This document shows, in pieces, positions 24,005-33,884 of a DNA stretch of 64,000 bases; positions within the stretch are counted from its first letter, which is position 1, and each line of letters begins with the position of its first letter. The notes below the pieces were generated by a model, which was given only the letters and a program-made list of their open reading frames with translations, did no database searches and had not been told where the DNA came from. The DNA lies in assembly GCF_014699135.1 (NCBI RefSeq), contig NZ_JACOFT010000002.1, positions 372,001 to 436,000 on the forward strand, in the 5' to 3' direction. This DNA comes from Cognatundibacterium aquatile. GTDB lineage: Bacteria > Pseudomonadota > Gammaproteobacteria > Burkholderiales > Burkholderiaceae_D. The position numbers and the translations under genes are program-made.

Positions 24005-26932
24005 ATGTTAAAAAAAGAAAACCTCCCCAGCAGTTTCCTGTTCATTCCATGGGTCATTCTGATTTTTGGATTGGCGCTTACTTATGCACTGCAGGATACG
24101 CCCCGTGAGGCGAATCGTCAGGCGCTGCACGATGAGTTCGAATACAGATCAAATGAGATCATTGACAATATCAACCGACGATTACAGAACTATGAACAGG
24201 TTCTGGAAGGTGTGGCAGGTCTGTTTACTGCCTCCCATAAAGTCACTCAGGCTGAATTCAGCCGTTACGTAGAGACGCTGAAGTTTGAAGATAAATTTCC
24301 GGGCATTCAGGGCGTGGGTTTTGCCCGTTTTGTTAAGTCGAAAGAAAAAGCAGAGCACATCGCCGTCATGCGCGCGACCGGATCAAAAGAATACGATATC
24401 CGGCCATCAGGTGAACGCGAGATATACGCTCCGATTACTTATCTGCAGCCGCCCAACTGGCGCAATCAACGCGCAATCGGCTATGACATGTACTCGGAAA
24501 CCGTTCGTCGTGCTGCGCTGAATAAGGCAACAGAGGAAAATACAGCCATCATTTCAGGTAGGGTAAAACTTGTACAGGAGACTGACCAGGACGTGCAGGC
24601 GGGCTTTCTCATGTATATGCCCATTTACCGCTTGCATAGCAAGCATGCCAACATCGAAGAGCGGCACGAGAATATTGAAGGTTGGGTGTATGCGCCGTTT
24701 CGCATGAATGATCTGATGACAGGGATACTCGGTCATCGTTTCGACGAGAGCAGCTCGCCTTTTCATCTGCTCATCTATGACGGCAATTCAATTGACAAAA
24801 GTCAGTTGATGTTCGAGTCAAAACAAATCACAGAGAACAATAATTCTGCTTTTCGTACGACGAAGGTGTTGAATCTATTCGGGCACGAGTGGAGTATCGT
24901 CATTAGTTCATTGCCAACGTTCGATGCCAGATTGAAAAGTGACAGGGCAAATATTATTGCTGCGACCGGCAGTATCGCCAGCATACTCTTAGCGATCGTG
25001 GTGTGGCTGTTGGTCACTGGACGCTCCCGCGCATTGGCAATCGCACGTAGTATGACGAGTGAATTAAGACAAAGCGAAGCGGAGCAAAAGAAACTCAATC
25101 GAGCACTAAGACTCATCAGCGACTGTAATATCGCGCTGTCACGTAGTGAAAACGAACATCATCTGTTGTCCGAAATTTGCCGCTTGTGCGTAGATAATGG
25201 TGGTTATCTGATGGCTTGGGTTGGCTATGCAGAAGAGGATCAGGCGAAAACAGTGCGCCCAGTTGCGCAAGCTGGCTATGAAAGCGGCTATCTGGAAACG
25301 ATTAATATTTCGTGGGGTAACAATCAACAGGGACAAGGCCCGACTGGTACCGCAATCCGGACAGGTACGCCACATATTATTCAGAATATCCTGACGAATG
25401 CCAGTATGGCGCCGTGGCGCAAAGCTGCGTTAGAACGCGGCTATCAGTCCAGCGTTTCCTTACCGCTGATCTGTGATGCAAAAATTCTCGGTGCTTTGAA
25501 TATTTACTCTTGTGAAGCAGATGCCTTTGATCCGGCAGAAGTGCAGCTACTGGAAGAACTGGTTGACGACATAGCTTATTGCATTGTCAGCTTACGCACG
25601 CGTGCAGAAAATGCAGAAACCAGAGAGAAACTGGAATTCCTGACGAATTTCGATCCCTTGACCAATCTGCCAAACCGCTTGTTGTTACGCGATCGCTTTG
25701 ATCGTGCAGTCATTGTCGCCAACAATGAAAACATGACGGTCAACATGCTCTATCTCGATCTTGATCACTTTAAACAAATCAATGACAGTCTGGGCTACGG
25801 CATCGGCGACCAGATACTGCTAGAAGTGGCAAACCGTTTGCAGCATAGCATTCCGGCGACAGCCACGATGAGCCGTCTGAGTGGTGACGAATTCGTGATT
25901 CTGCTTACGGGAAAATATGATGTTCCGGGAATTGCAGAGGTTGGCAATACGATCTGCGAGGCATTTTCCACACCATTCACCATCAATAACGATGTCGTGA
26001 ATCTGTCCTGCTCAATTGGGATAGGACTGTATCCTATCGATGGCGATGATTTTGACACCTTATTAAAACACTCTCACACTGCTTTAAATAGTGCAAAAGA
26101 AGCAGGGCGCAATACTTACCGCTTCTTTACACGGGATATGAATGCAGGTCTGGTTGAGCAAATCCGTTTAACCGGAGGCTTATCCAGCGCGGTACGCAAT
26201 AATGAGTTCGTGCTTCACTATCAACCTCAGATTGATATCAAAAGCGGAAAAATCATCGCTGCGGAGGCGCTGATACGATGGCAACATCCGATGGATGGAC
26301 TGATTGCACCCGGTAAATTCATCGGGCTTGCCGAGCGCAGTGGTCATATTATTCAGATCGGTGAATGGGTCATCAACGAAGCGTGTCGCCATGCGCGGGC
26401 GTGGCAGGATAAATATCCTGTGCCACCAGTGGTAGCAGTCAACCTCTCGGCCTTGCAATTCAAACGCGGTGATGTCCTTAAAATCGTCAGTAATGCACTT
26501 GCTGTTTCCGGCTTGCGACCAGAACTTCTGGAACTGGAACTGACCGAATCAATTCTGCTGCAGGACGTCGAAACAACTATCAAGTCTTTACACGGTTTGA
26601 AAGAATTAGGCATCAAACTGTCGATTGACGATTTCGGAACCGGATATTCCAGTTTATCCTATCTGAAGCGACTCTCTGTCGATAAGCTTAAGATAGATCA
26701 GTCATTTGTCCGGGATATGCTGAGTGATTCTGATGGAGCATCTATCGTCAAGGCCATCATTCAATTAGGCCATACCCTACAGTTATCGGTCATTGCGGAA
26801 GGCGTTGAAACCGCCGAGCAACTAGCCTTTCTGGAGGCGTCAGCTTGTGACGAGGCGCAAGGATACTTATTCAGCCGTCCCGTGCCTGTTGAACAGTTTG
26901 TGCAATTAATCGCGCAGGATGAGCGTAGATAA
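24005..26932 (+). CDS. CHASE-GAF-GGDEF-EAL membrane regulator of cyclic di-GMP
   Basis: The 975-residue protein (ATG 24005; a TTG two codons earlier is also in frame) has an N-terminal membrane span, a periplasmic CHASE sensor domain (~65-290, with GIQGVGFARFV and AIGYDMYSE), a second span (~315-335), a GAF domain (~375-530), a GGDEF domain with SGDEF (~625) and an EAL domain. EAL motifs appear intact: EALIRWQHP, ELTES, IDDFGTGYSSL and IAEGVE. SGDEF is compatible with cyclase activity and the EAL set with phosphodiesterase activity, so the net direction is undetermined. CHASE ligands are small extracellular molecules. No strong ribosome-binding site is visible. Confidence 0.9.
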   Translation: MLKKENLPSSFLFIPWVILIFGLALTYALQDTPREANRQALHDEFEYRSNEIIDNINRRLQNYEQVLEGVAGLFTASHKVTQAEFSRYVETLKFEDKFPGIQGVGFARFVKSKEKAEHIAVMRATGSKEYDIRPSGEREIYAPITYLQPPNWRNQRAIGYDMYSETVRRAALNKATEENTAIISGRVKLVQETDQDVQAGFLMYMPIYRLHSKHANIEERHENIEGWVYAPFRMNDLMTGILGHRFDESSSPFHLLIYDGNSIDKSQLMFESKQITENNNSAFRTTKVLNLFGHEWSIVISSLPTFDARLKSDRANIIAATGSIASILLAIVVWLLVTGRSRALAIARSMTSELRQSEAEQKKLNRALRLISDCNIALSRSENEHHLLSEICRLCVDNGGYLMAWVGYAEEDQAKTVRPVAQAGYESGYLETINISWGNNQQGQGPTGTAIRTGTPHIIQNILTNASMAPWRKAALERGYQSSVSLPLICDAKILGALNIYSCEADAFDPAEVQLLEELVDDIAYCIVSLRTRAENAETREKLEFLTNFDPLTNLPNRLLLRDRFDRAVIVANNENMTVNMLYLDLDHFKQINDSLGYGIGDQILLEVANRLQHSIPATATMSRLSGDEFVILLTGKYDVPGIAEVGNTICEAFSTPFTINNDVVNLSCSIGIGLYPIDGDDFDTLLKHSHTALNSAKEAGRNTYRFFTRDMNAGLVEQIRLTGGLSSAVRNNEFVLHYQPQIDIKSGKIIAAEALIRWQHPMDGLIAPGKFIGLAERSGHIIQIGEWVINEACRHARAWQDKYPVPPVVAVNLSALQFKRGDVLKIVSNALAVSGLRPELLELELTESILLQDVETTIKSLHGLKELGIKLSIDDFGTGYSSLSYLKRLSVDKLKIDQSFVRDMLSDSDGASIVKAIIQLGHTLQLSVIAEGVETAEQLAFLEASACDEAQGYLFSRPVPVEQFVQLIAQDERR

Positions 26933-26999
26933 CGCGTAAAACTCGGTGGGTAAAAGTAGCAAGCATATAAAGACAAACCAAAGGAATGACAGAGACACG

Positions 27000-28205
27000 A
27001 TGAAAAAGAGCGCTTTTATTTGTGATGCAGTGCGTACCCCGTTTGGCCGTTACGGTGGAGCCTTATCCGGGGTCAGAACAGATGATCTGGCGGCCTTACC
27101 CATTAAAGCGCTGATTAGTCGCCATCCGTCACTGGATTGGAGCAGGGTAGATGATGTGATTTATGGCTGTGCAAATCAGGCTGGTGAAGACAATCGGAAT
27201 GTCGCCCGTATGGCAAGCCTGTTAGCGGGGCTGCCTGTGGAAGTGCCCGGTAGTACGATTAACCGTTTATGCGGTTCCAGTATGGATGCACTGGGAGTGG
27301 CTGCGAATGCGTTAAAAAGCGATAGTTGCGATCTGATGATTGCTGGTGGCGTAGAAAGCATGTCGCGCGCACCCTTTGTCATGGGCAAGGCGGACAGCGC
27401 CTTTTCACGTGCAGCAAAAATAGAAGATACGACCATCGGCTGGCGCTTTATCAATCCTTTAATGAAGTCCTTGCATGGAATTGATTCCATGCCGGAAACA
27501 GCAGAAAACGTCGCTGCGGAGTTTGGCATTTCCCGCGCCGATCAGGATCTGTTTGCGCTATCGAGTCAGCTACGCGCAGCTCGCGGCGAAAAAGAAGGTG
27601 CATTTCAAGATGAAATTATTCCAGTCGCATTGCCGCAGCGTAAAGGCGAACCAGTCGTTTTCAGTCAGGATGAGCATCCTCGAGTGACTAGTCTCGAAGT
27701 GCTGGCAAAACTGACAGGCGTAGTGCGTGCAGATGGCTCCATAACTGCGGGGAATGCTTCGGGTGTAAATGACGGTGCATGCGCACTGTTGTTGGCTTCG
27801 GATGCCGGTATTGCGCAATTTGGCCTGACACCTAAGGCACGCATCATCGCAGTAGCTACCGCCGGTGTCGCGCCGCGGATCATGGGTTTTGGCCCGGCAC
27901 CGGCAATTCGTAAAGTGCTGGCGAAAGCGAATTTAACGCTGAATCAAATGGATGTGATTGAACTCAATGAAGCCTTTGCAGCACAGGCGTTAGCGGTGAT
28001 GCGTGATCTCGGTTTGCCGGATGATGCCGCGCACGTCAATCCTAACGGCGGCGCCATCGCACTGGGACACCCATTGGGAGCATCTGGTGCACGCCTGGTA
28101 ACAACGGCGATGTACCAATTACATCGCACCAATGGACGCTATGCCTTGTGCAGCATGTGCATCGGCGTCGGGCAAGGGATTGCCATGATCATAGAACGCG
28201 TATGA
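27000..28205 (+). CDS. pcaF: 3-oxoadipyl-CoA / acetyl-CoA thiolase
   Basis: The 401-residue thiolase shows the acyl-accepting Cys in [12 protein letters not shown], the His in [16 protein letters not shown] and the second Cys in [10 protein letters not shown]. The N-terminus [19 protein letters not shown] and the segments [21 protein letters not shown] and [16 protein letters not shown] closely resemble beta-ketoadipyl-CoA thiolase (PcaF), which cleaves 3-oxoadipyl-CoA to succinyl-CoA and acetyl-CoA in aromatic degradation. No other pca or paa genes are adjacent, so a general acetyl-CoA acetyltransferase role remains possible. ATG 27000 gives the normal N-terminus; the upstream GTG adds 18 unlikely residues. 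Confidence 0.86.
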   Translation: MKKSAFICDAVRTPFGRYGGALSGVRTDDLAALPIKALISRHPSLDWSRVDDVIYGCANQAGEDNRNVARMASLLAGLPVEVPGSTINRLCGSSMDALGVAANALKSDSCDLMIAGGVESMSRAPFVMGKADSAFSRAAKIEDTTIGWRFINPLMKSLHGIDSMPETAENVAAEFGISRADQDLFALSSQLRAARGEKEGAFQDEIIPVALPQRKGEPVVFSQDEHPRVTSLEVLAKLTGVVRADGSITAGNASGVNDGACALLLASDAGIAQFGLTPKARIIAVATAGVAPRIMGFGPAPAIRKVLAKANLTLNQMDVIELNEAFAAQALAVMRDLGLPDDAAHVNPNGGAIALGHPLGASGARLVTTAMYQLHRTNGRYALCSMCIGVGQGIAMIIERV

Positions 28206-28210
28206 AATTA

Positions 28211-28247
28211 ATGAACACCTTTCTGCATTCGCAGCGAGGTGTTTTTC
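28211..28247 (+). terminator. Rho-independent terminator of the thiolase gene
   Basis: AACACCT (28214-28220) pairs with AGGTGTT (28237-28243) around an inner CTGC-ATTC-GCAG hairpin, followed by TTTTTC. It begins six bases after the thiolase stop. Confidence 0.8.
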
Positions 28248-28342
28248 ATTGATTAACGTTAAACCTCTATTTAACATAATATAAATTATGCGAAATTTAG
28301 AAGGTATTTAAAAAGGGTTCAAATGATGCTGAATTAGCGCTC

Positions 28343-28386
28343 GGAACTAATTATCGAACATTTTGGGAACTAATTAACGAACATTT
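28343..28386 (+). repeat. Tandem 23-bp-period repeat (two copies)
   Basis: GGAACTAATTATCGAACAT at 28343 is repeated as GGAACTAATTAACGAACAT at 28366, one mismatch in the shared 21 bases. Such short terminal repeats are seen at the ends of IS21-like elements, but no transposase is nearby and I cannot name an element. Confidence 0.7.
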
Positions 28387-28583
28387 GCATTTTGCAGAGA
28401 TGTATGAAAATTAGTTCCTCTATGAAAATCTGTCAAACTCTCGAAATTTACCGACATCAGACTGTCACTAAAATGTGCAGAAATTTTTGTTATACCTAAA
28501 ATCGTAAAATTACACTTATTCGATATGCAATTTTTTTAATATTAATTGCCACTATTCAGAATTTTAAAGTGATGGATACTAAG

Positions 28584-28620
28584 TCGTGACCGGTCTTGCG
28601 TTATCCAAAATCGGTCACGA
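28584..28620. repeat. Perfect 9-bp inverted repeat
   Basis: TCGTGACCG at 28584-28592 is mirrored by CGGTCACGA at 28612-28620 across 19 bases. A related ACCGG-containing string follows at about 28641. It has no T-run, so an operator or element end is more likely than a terminator; neither can be proven here. Confidence 0.5.
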
Positions 28621-28737
28621 TTGTTCAGAATTACTGGTCAAGAGACCGGACCGTCCGAATTATTTAATATAAAAGATTCATGCTGATTGGATGAAAATGT
28701 TTCATTCAGTCTGAAGTTTCGCTATTTAGAGTTTTCA

Positions 28738-30288
28738 TTAGCACGGCGATGCGGCAACCTGATTAAATGCTATCTTCAACTCCTCAACACCTCCATCCTC
28801 GGCTGCATTATTGCTTCGCCAGGCAATAATGCCATCAGGGCGAATCAACACTGCACCTTGCTGCCTGACGCCGAATATCGCTGCAAATGTATCCGGTTCT
28901 GAAAAGCAAATTTCATGATTGATGTGAACAAATTTCAGCTTCATCGCATCGGCTGCCATTTGCCAAGCTGGCTCAACTGCGAACAATACAAATTCTCTAC
29001 CGAGCAAATCCAGACTGGATATCACATCACCTGCCGCTGTTGCAACCCAGACATGCGGAGCTCGCGTGCCAGGTTGTCCCTGCCAATCTGTAGGCGATGC
29101 AGCGGGAGGAAGCTCTAGTCCGGCGCCAAGCACGGCGGAGGATCGGACAATCTGACCCAGTTCCATGGCTTCGTTACTAAACAAGGGATCGGCTTTGAAA
29201 TCAGAATTCACCCATTTCACATAATCCGGCCGGGAAAAGGTTTGTTGATGCCGCAGCCATCCGATAGGACGTCTTTCGTCATCGTAGGTATCGAGCAGCG
29301 TCGCATTTGAACTGCTCTCCAGTACTCGCTGAAGTTTCCACGCAAGATTCCACACATCGTCAATCCCGGTGTTGGCACCGAAGCCGCCGCGGGTTGGAGG
29401 AAGCTGGTGGGCTGCATCCCCGGCGAGAAATACACGCCCTTTCCTGTAATGCCTGGCGATGCGTCCAGCCATTTCCCAGCGACCTGTGGTTATGATGTCA
29501 AAAGCCATATCGCGCCCTAAAGCTCTACGGATAGCGATGCGCAATTCATCATCGCTACGCTCGATATCATCGATGAACATTAACAACCAGCGGCTATCGT
29601 TGTAAGTTGTCAGAAAAGCCCGTAAATTCTTTTGCTCGATCTCGAACTGCTGAACGCCACTAGCGAGATACTGATCCGCCTCCTGGCACTTGAACAGTAC
29701 ACTGCGGACTGTCCGGATATTTCCCACACCTTCCCGTGCAATGCCAAGACGTTCGCGAATGGGACTGTCGGCGCCATCTGTTGCTATCATGTAATCGGCT
29801 GAGATTGCATAATCTCGACCAACATTTCGATCCCGTAACTGCGCCACAATACTATCGCCACGATCCTCGAAATGTAGCAACTCAGTGCTGTAGCGAAGAT
29901 CTGCACCGAACTCGAGCGCTGCCATGCGCAGGATAGGTTCAAGTTTGTCCTGCGCAATGGCCGCTCCCGTATTGGGTGATAGTCCAGTATTGTGCGTGTC
30001 GGCTTCGCCGGGCGTCCAAGCCTGTTCACCTTGCCATTCGCCAGCAAGACTTGATGCCTTAACGCGGCGTAAGCGGAAATTTTGAGGTGTTTGGGGGATA
30101 CGGTCGGCAATACCAACCGTGCGGTAGTGCTCCAGCGTGGTTTCGGTATAACCCATGGCACGCGGATGAGTGGAGCTGCCGGAGTGCTTTTCTACTAAGA
30201 TATGAGGTATTCCGCGCCAAGCGAGAAAGACAGATGCAGATAAACCAACAAGGCTACCACCAACGATGAGAACAGGAGTATGTGACAT
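28738..30288 (-). CDS. FAD-dependent aromatic-ring monooxygenase (PheA/TfdB/RdmE class)
   Basis: The 516-residue protein is a class A flavoprotein hydroxylase using NAD(P)H and O2. It has the FAD dinucleotide motif LIVGGSLVGLSASVFLA, the DG motif MIATDGADSPIRERLG and the GD motif FLAGDAAHQLPPTRGGFGAN, and a C-terminal thioredoxin-like region (LLGREFVLFAVEP, VLIRPDGIIAWR) typical of phenol hydroxylase-type and polyketide hydroxylase-type members. The substrate is unknown; phenolic compounds are usual. It stands alone between A+T-rich gaps, with no regulator or pathway partner next to it. Confidence 0.85.
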   Translation of the reverse strand: MSHTPVLIVGGSLVGLSASVFLAWRGIPHILVEKHSGSSTHPRAMGYTETTLEHYRTVGIADRIPQTPQNFRLRRVKASSLAGEWQGEQAWTPGEADTHNTGLSPNTGAAIAQDKLEPILRMAALEFGADLRYSTELLHFEDRGDSIVAQLRDRNVGRDYAISADYMIATDGADSPIRERLGIAREGVGNIRTVRSVLFKCQEADQYLASGVQQFEIEQKNLRAFLTTYNDSRWLLMFIDDIERSDDELRIAIRRALGRDMAFDIITTGRWEMAGRIARHYRKGRVFLAGDAAHQLPPTRGGFGANTGIDDVWNLAWKLQRVLESSSNATLLDTYDDERRPIGWLRHQQTFSRPDYVKWVNSDFKADPLFSNEAMELGQIVRSSAVLGAGLELPPAASPTDWQGQPGTRAPHVWVATAAGDVISSLDLLGREFVLFAVEPAWQMAADAMKLKFVHINHEICFSEPDTFAAIFGVRQQGAVLIRPDGIIAWRSNNAAEDGGVEELKIAFNQVAASPC

Positions 30289-30885
30289 GATTCGTCCTTA
30301 ATATTTGGCCATTGAATTAGCCATAAACAGAATTAGGACGTGTGCTTACCGTGAAGAAAACTTTGGAGGGAAAACGGGATTTACCGTTTCGTTTGTCGAT
30401 CAAAGGCTCCACGAGAAATCGGCGCACGTCCGCTCTCGCCGTGGTCATCCGAAACAATTTCAGATGCATTTGGCGTCCCATGGTTGGACGCTGACCGGGG
30501 CTCACCACGCCGGTCCACCTTTTTCGACAGAGGAGATTTTATCACACACAAAAACATGTCGATAAGGGCAATACCCCAGGCGTTGCCTAGTTCGAAAATC
30601 GCGTATTTCAGAAAATCTCGACTACCTGTCTAAGTGAGCCCAAAGATCAGAGTTATTAAATTAATGAATAATCGATATCTGTAAATTTGATTTTGAATAT
30701 TTGCTGCAATGCGGTAAAGTCATTCCTGTCTCCTCCAACACCGTCAAGGTTTGGATTTTAGCCCGCTCACAGCGGGCTATTTTTTTATCCGTCACTCATT
30801 TTTTTGAGAAGGAACTGACCGTCAATGATTTTTTGGGCGCCGCCTTAAAACAAGAAATCATACCGATGCATCACATTAGTGCTGT
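30289..30885. other. ~600-bp gap with an orphan terminator
   Basis: No protein gene is convincing; the short frames at 30305-30565 (+) and 30317-30508 (-) overlap each other and resemble nothing known. The promoter of the monooxygenase must lie at the left edge. A strong terminator reading right at 30760-30786 has no gene in front of it, so a short untranslated RNA ending there is possible. Confidence 0.5.
30760..30786 (+). terminator. Strong rho-independent terminator without an upstream gene
   Basis: AGCCCGCT (30760-30767), loop CAC, AGCGGGCT (30771-30778) followed by ATTTTTTT. The T-run is only on the plus strand, so it ends a rightward transcript; the antiporter gene to the right is on the other strand. 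Confidence 0.82.
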
Positions 30886-32529
30886 TTAGTGCTGTTTTTG
30901 TTTAGTCAGTGCGGTTTCTATCAGATCAATTTCATGCACCAACTGACGATGTAAGACGTCGTCCAGTTGCCTGTTTAACCGCAATTGATACAGTTGATCG
31001 CGCTCGGCACGTAAAGCTTCGATGCGCATCTGCCGTTCGACATCTAATTCCCGAATATGGTGTGACGAGCCATTCTGCCGCAACCCATGTGCCAAGCGGC
31101 GTCGATATAACTCAATTACGTGCATTGCAGCTTCCATTTGCACCAGGCTCTCAGGCTGATCATTGGGGATGCCACGATACAAATCTTCAACCCGGCGGAT
31201 TGCAGCAGATGCCGCAGCATTACGTGCGACCGTTTCCTTATTAATCTGCGCCACCGGCTCGGAGAACTCAAAGCCGGCAGCCAGGATAGGCAATGCAATG
31301 CTGGCGACAATCAGCGATAGCAAAATAACGCCCATTGCGAGAAAAATCACCAGATCACGAGCCGGGAAATCGGTGCCATCTAACATAGTCAAGGGTAAAG
31401 TGAGAATACCCGCCAGGGTAATTGCCCCACGCACACCTGCAAACGCGGTTACCAGCAATAACCGTGGAAAAGACTTTTTATCTGCGACATTTCCCTTTTT
31501 GCCAAATAAAGTCAGTTTGAGCGAAGCCCAAACCCAGATTAAACGCAAAGTCGTCAGTGCAAAAGTAATGCAAACAATATACGCGGATAAATGTGCAAGG
31601 CTGGCGATACCGGTATCAATCGCAATTTCTTCTATGCTTTCGAGTATTCGCGGCAACTGCAAACCCAACAGCATAAACATGATGCCATTCAATATCATCT
31701 GCACCGTATCCCATACAGTGCGCCGTTGCATGCGGGTTGCCGCTAAAGTGTGCCCGGTCAGATCAGAGTAATGCATGGTAACTCCGGCGGTTACCGCAGC
31801 CAGAATTCCTGATGTATTCAGATGTTCGGCTGTCAGGTAAGCAGCGAACGGGATCAGCAAGCTGATCATAATCTGTACGCCCGGTTCTTCTCCGGTTTGT
31901 CGTATCAGCCAACGATTTGCCAGATTAATGGTGTAGGTCAGCACAATTCCTATCAAAGCACCGCCACCAGCCACCAGCATGAAAGTCCAGGATGCTTTAG
32001 CGAGGGAGAAATTCCCGGTTAACGCTGCCAACACAGCAAAACGAAAACAGACAAGACCAGACGCATCATTTAACAGCGACTCGCCTTCAAGAATGTGCAT
32101 CAGCCTCGGTGGAATCGGTGTTTTAGACGCTATTGCAGAAACAGCGACCGGATCAGTTGGCGATAAAATCGCTGCCAAGGCAAATGCTACCGGTAAGGGA
32201 ATCGCAGGAATCAGCCAGTCGATCAGAAATCCCATCCCCACTACGGTGAAAATGACCAGGCCGATGGCAAGCATCAGAATAGGCTTCATGTCCAGAAAAA
32301 AAGCTTCTTTCGGTATGCGCCAGCCATCCAGAAATAACAAAGGAGGAATGAATAACAGAAAAAAGATGGACGGATCTAACGAGACATCAAATGGAGAAAA
32401 AGAGGCAATGATGGCGCCAGTTGCGATCTGGATCAGTGGCAATGGCAGTGCGACCGGAGACAATCTGACAATAAAGCTGCTCACAGTGACAGCAAGCAGC
32501 AGAATCAAAACCATTGTTATTATTTGCAT
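30886..32529 (-). CDS. CPA1-family Na+/H+ antiporter
   Basis: The 547-residue inner-membrane protein has about 12 hydrophobic spans in its first 400 residues, the CPA1 motifs SPTDPVAVSAIA and EGESLLNDASGLVCF (the Asp pair region for ion exchange), FAGVRGAITLAG, and a C-terminal cytosolic helical tail rich in Arg/Glu. It resembles NhaP/YjcE exchangers that expel Na+ (or K+) for protons. It is monocistronic between two gaps. Ion specificity cannot be assigned from sequence. Confidence 0.9.
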   Translation of the reverse strand: MQIITMVLILLLAVTVSSFIVRLSPVALPLPLIQIATGAIIASFSPFDVSLDPSIFFLLFIPPLLFLDGWRIPKEAFFLDMKPILMLAIGLVIFTVVGMGFLIDWLIPAIPLPVAFALAAILSPTDPVAVSAIASKTPIPPRLMHILEGESLLNDASGLVCFRFAVLAALTGNFSLAKASWTFMLVAGGGALIGIVLTYTINLANRWLIRQTGEEPGVQIMISLLIPFAAYLTAEHLNTSGILAAVTAGVTMHYSDLTGHTLAATRMQRRTVWDTVQMILNGIMFMLLGLQLPRILESIEEIAIDTGIASLAHLSAYIVCITFALTTLRLIWVWASLKLTLFGKKGNVADKKSFPRLLLVTAFAGVRGAITLAGILTLPLTMLDGTDFPARDLVIFLAMGVILLSLIVASIALPILAAGFEFSEPVAQINKETVARNAAASAAIRRVEDLYRGIPNDQPESLVQMEAAMHVIELYRRRLAHGLRQNGSSHHIRELDVERQMRIEALRAERDQLYQLRLNRQLDDVLHRQLVHEIDLIETALTKQKQH

Positions 32530-32705
32530 CGTTCAACCGGAAAAATTGCTTTCCAGACCAAGAAAGCATCTCAATTATCATAGCAGAAGAGTTACAGCTA
32601 TTTACCGCTTATCTCGGTAATTCCTATGATTCACGAGAAATCATCAATGTATTACCTTGTTATCGGGTCAGAACGCCGCTATGGCATCAGCGATTTGCAT
32701 TGAGT

Positions 32706-33725
32706 TTATTTCTTTTGACGTAACAGACTATGCATGGCGTTTTCTTTGAATTGATCTGCATCCTCAATATAACCCTGAACAGTCCCGTCGAAACGCCAAC
32801 CACCTTGGCGCTTGATATCCCGGAAGCTTGCACCGGCACGGTAAGCACTGGTAGCCATGCCGCGCCGCAAGCTATGACTGCTGAATTCCGGGACATAATC
32901 CAAACCCGCTGCAGTCGCGCATTCAGTCAGTATTTTATTCACGCTGTTCGCATGCAAAGCCTGTTCGCCGACATGCTTCCACTGATCTATCCGCCTGAAG
33001 ATTGCGCCGCTATAAACACCAGAAATACTGAGCCATCGTTTCAACGCCGTCGCCGGACAACAACTGCTATCGCCATAAGGAATTGCTTTTACGATTCCCT
33101 CCCCCGCCTGATCAGTTTTTGATCGCGGCAGCAACAGGGTAATTCCCTCTGCTTCCCATTTCACATCCTCACATCGCAAACTCACCAATTCAGATCGACG
33201 AAAACCTCCGAAAAAGCCTATTTGCAGCAAAGCACTGTTCCTTATTGCTCTTATATCGCTCTGTTCAGAGAGATAAAGCACAATGCGCTCCAGCTCTTCG
33301 ATAGCTAATGCCCTCGCCTTTTTTTTAGGTTTCGCATGGACTCGCGTAATGCCAGTCAGGATTTTTCGTACGTTAGGATGAATGCAAGGATCAGGAAAAC
33401 CTTGGTGTTTATGCCATTGAGATAACGCCGTAATTCGTAAAGATAGCGTGCGAGGATTAAGTTTCCCGGCATGTTCTGCCATATAACGAACCAGGCTGGC
33501 CTCATCGGTGGGTAACAGTCCGCCCCACTCCAAAAAATGTCTGATGGCCGACCGATACGCTCGGCGGGTGTTCTCAGACGTTGCTGCCGCGAGAAATACA
33601 GCCAGTTGCTTTGCAGAGGTAGTCAAAGATCCATTTTGCGAACCAGGCAGCAACACTGCCCGCGTACTCCTGCCTGGCTCAGAAATGTTATCTGTTAGTT
33701 GGATTGACTCTGGCAGTGAATTCAT
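32706..33725 (-). CDS. Tyrosine site-specific recombinase, TnpS-like
   Basis: The 339-residue product has a SAM-like N-terminal core-binding domain (AVFLAAATSENTRRAYRSAI) and a C-terminal catalytic domain with the active residues: Arg in GFFGGFRRSELVSL, His-x-x-Arg in HSLRRGMATS, Trp in QGGWRF and the Tyr nucleophile in VQGYIEDA. It is transcribed divergently from a KfrA-type coiled-coil gene, with 159 bp between start codons. That arrangement matches tnpS-tnpT, the cointegrate-resolution pair of Tn4651-type Tn3-family transposons. No transposase is present. A chromosomal integron-like or phage integrase is less likely given the partner. Confidence 0.88.
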   Translation of the reverse strand: MNSLPESIQLTDNISEPGRSTRAVLLPGSQNGSLTTSAKQLAVFLAAATSENTRRAYRSAIRHFLEWGGLLPTDEASLVRYMAEHAGKLNPRTLSLRITALSQWHKHQGFPDPCIHPNVRKILTGITRVHAKPKKKARALAIEELERIVLYLSEQSDIRAIRNSALLQIGFFGGFRRSELVSLRCEDVKWEAEGITLLLPRSKTDQAGEGIVKAIPYGDSSCCPATALKRWLSISGVYSGAIFRRIDQWKHVGEQALHANSVNKILTECATAAGLDYVPEFSSHSLRRGMATSAYRAGASFRDIKRQGGWRFDGTVQGYIEDADQFKENAMHSLLRQKK

Positions 33726-33769
33726 ATTTCGTAACAGGCAACAGGGAAAACTGGATTAAATTTAAATAT

Positions 33770-33799
33770 AACATTCGATAATATACATTATCAATACTT
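33770..33799. other. Candidate recombination core site between the recombinase and its partner
   Basis: AACATTCGATA (33770-33780) and the inverted TATCAATACTT (33789-33799) form imperfect 11-bp arms (7 of 11 pairs) around an 8-bp spacer, ATATACAT. Tyrosine recombinases use two inverted arms with a 6-8 bp spacer, and tnpS-tnpT modules carry their res site here. Further ATTACGTA repeats lie at 33845-33860, near the coiled-coil gene. The assignment is inference from position and symmetry. Confidence 0.4.
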
Positions 33800-33884
33800 A
33801 TATTTCTAAGAAATAAAAAGAACTTTTTTAATTTTTATCTTAATATTACGTATTACGTAATTTAATATCTTATTGAGGTGAGTG

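Larger units (their letters stand above)
28206..28737. other. A+T-rich gene-free stretch with repeats
   Basis: About 530 bp without a convincing ORF. It holds the thiolase terminator at its left edge, a 23-bp-period tandem repeat at 28343-28386 and a 9-bp perfect inverted repeat at 28584-28620. Base composition differs sharply from the genes to the left, suggesting remnant or foreign DNA. Confidence 0.6.

Noticed and set aside
30690-30760. Possible tRNA 3' fragment or att site before the orphan terminator
   Set aside because: CTGTCTCCTCCA superficially resembles a tRNA acceptor end, but no T-arm consensus or cloverleaf can be drawn, and no direct repeat of it was found at the other side of the recombinase.
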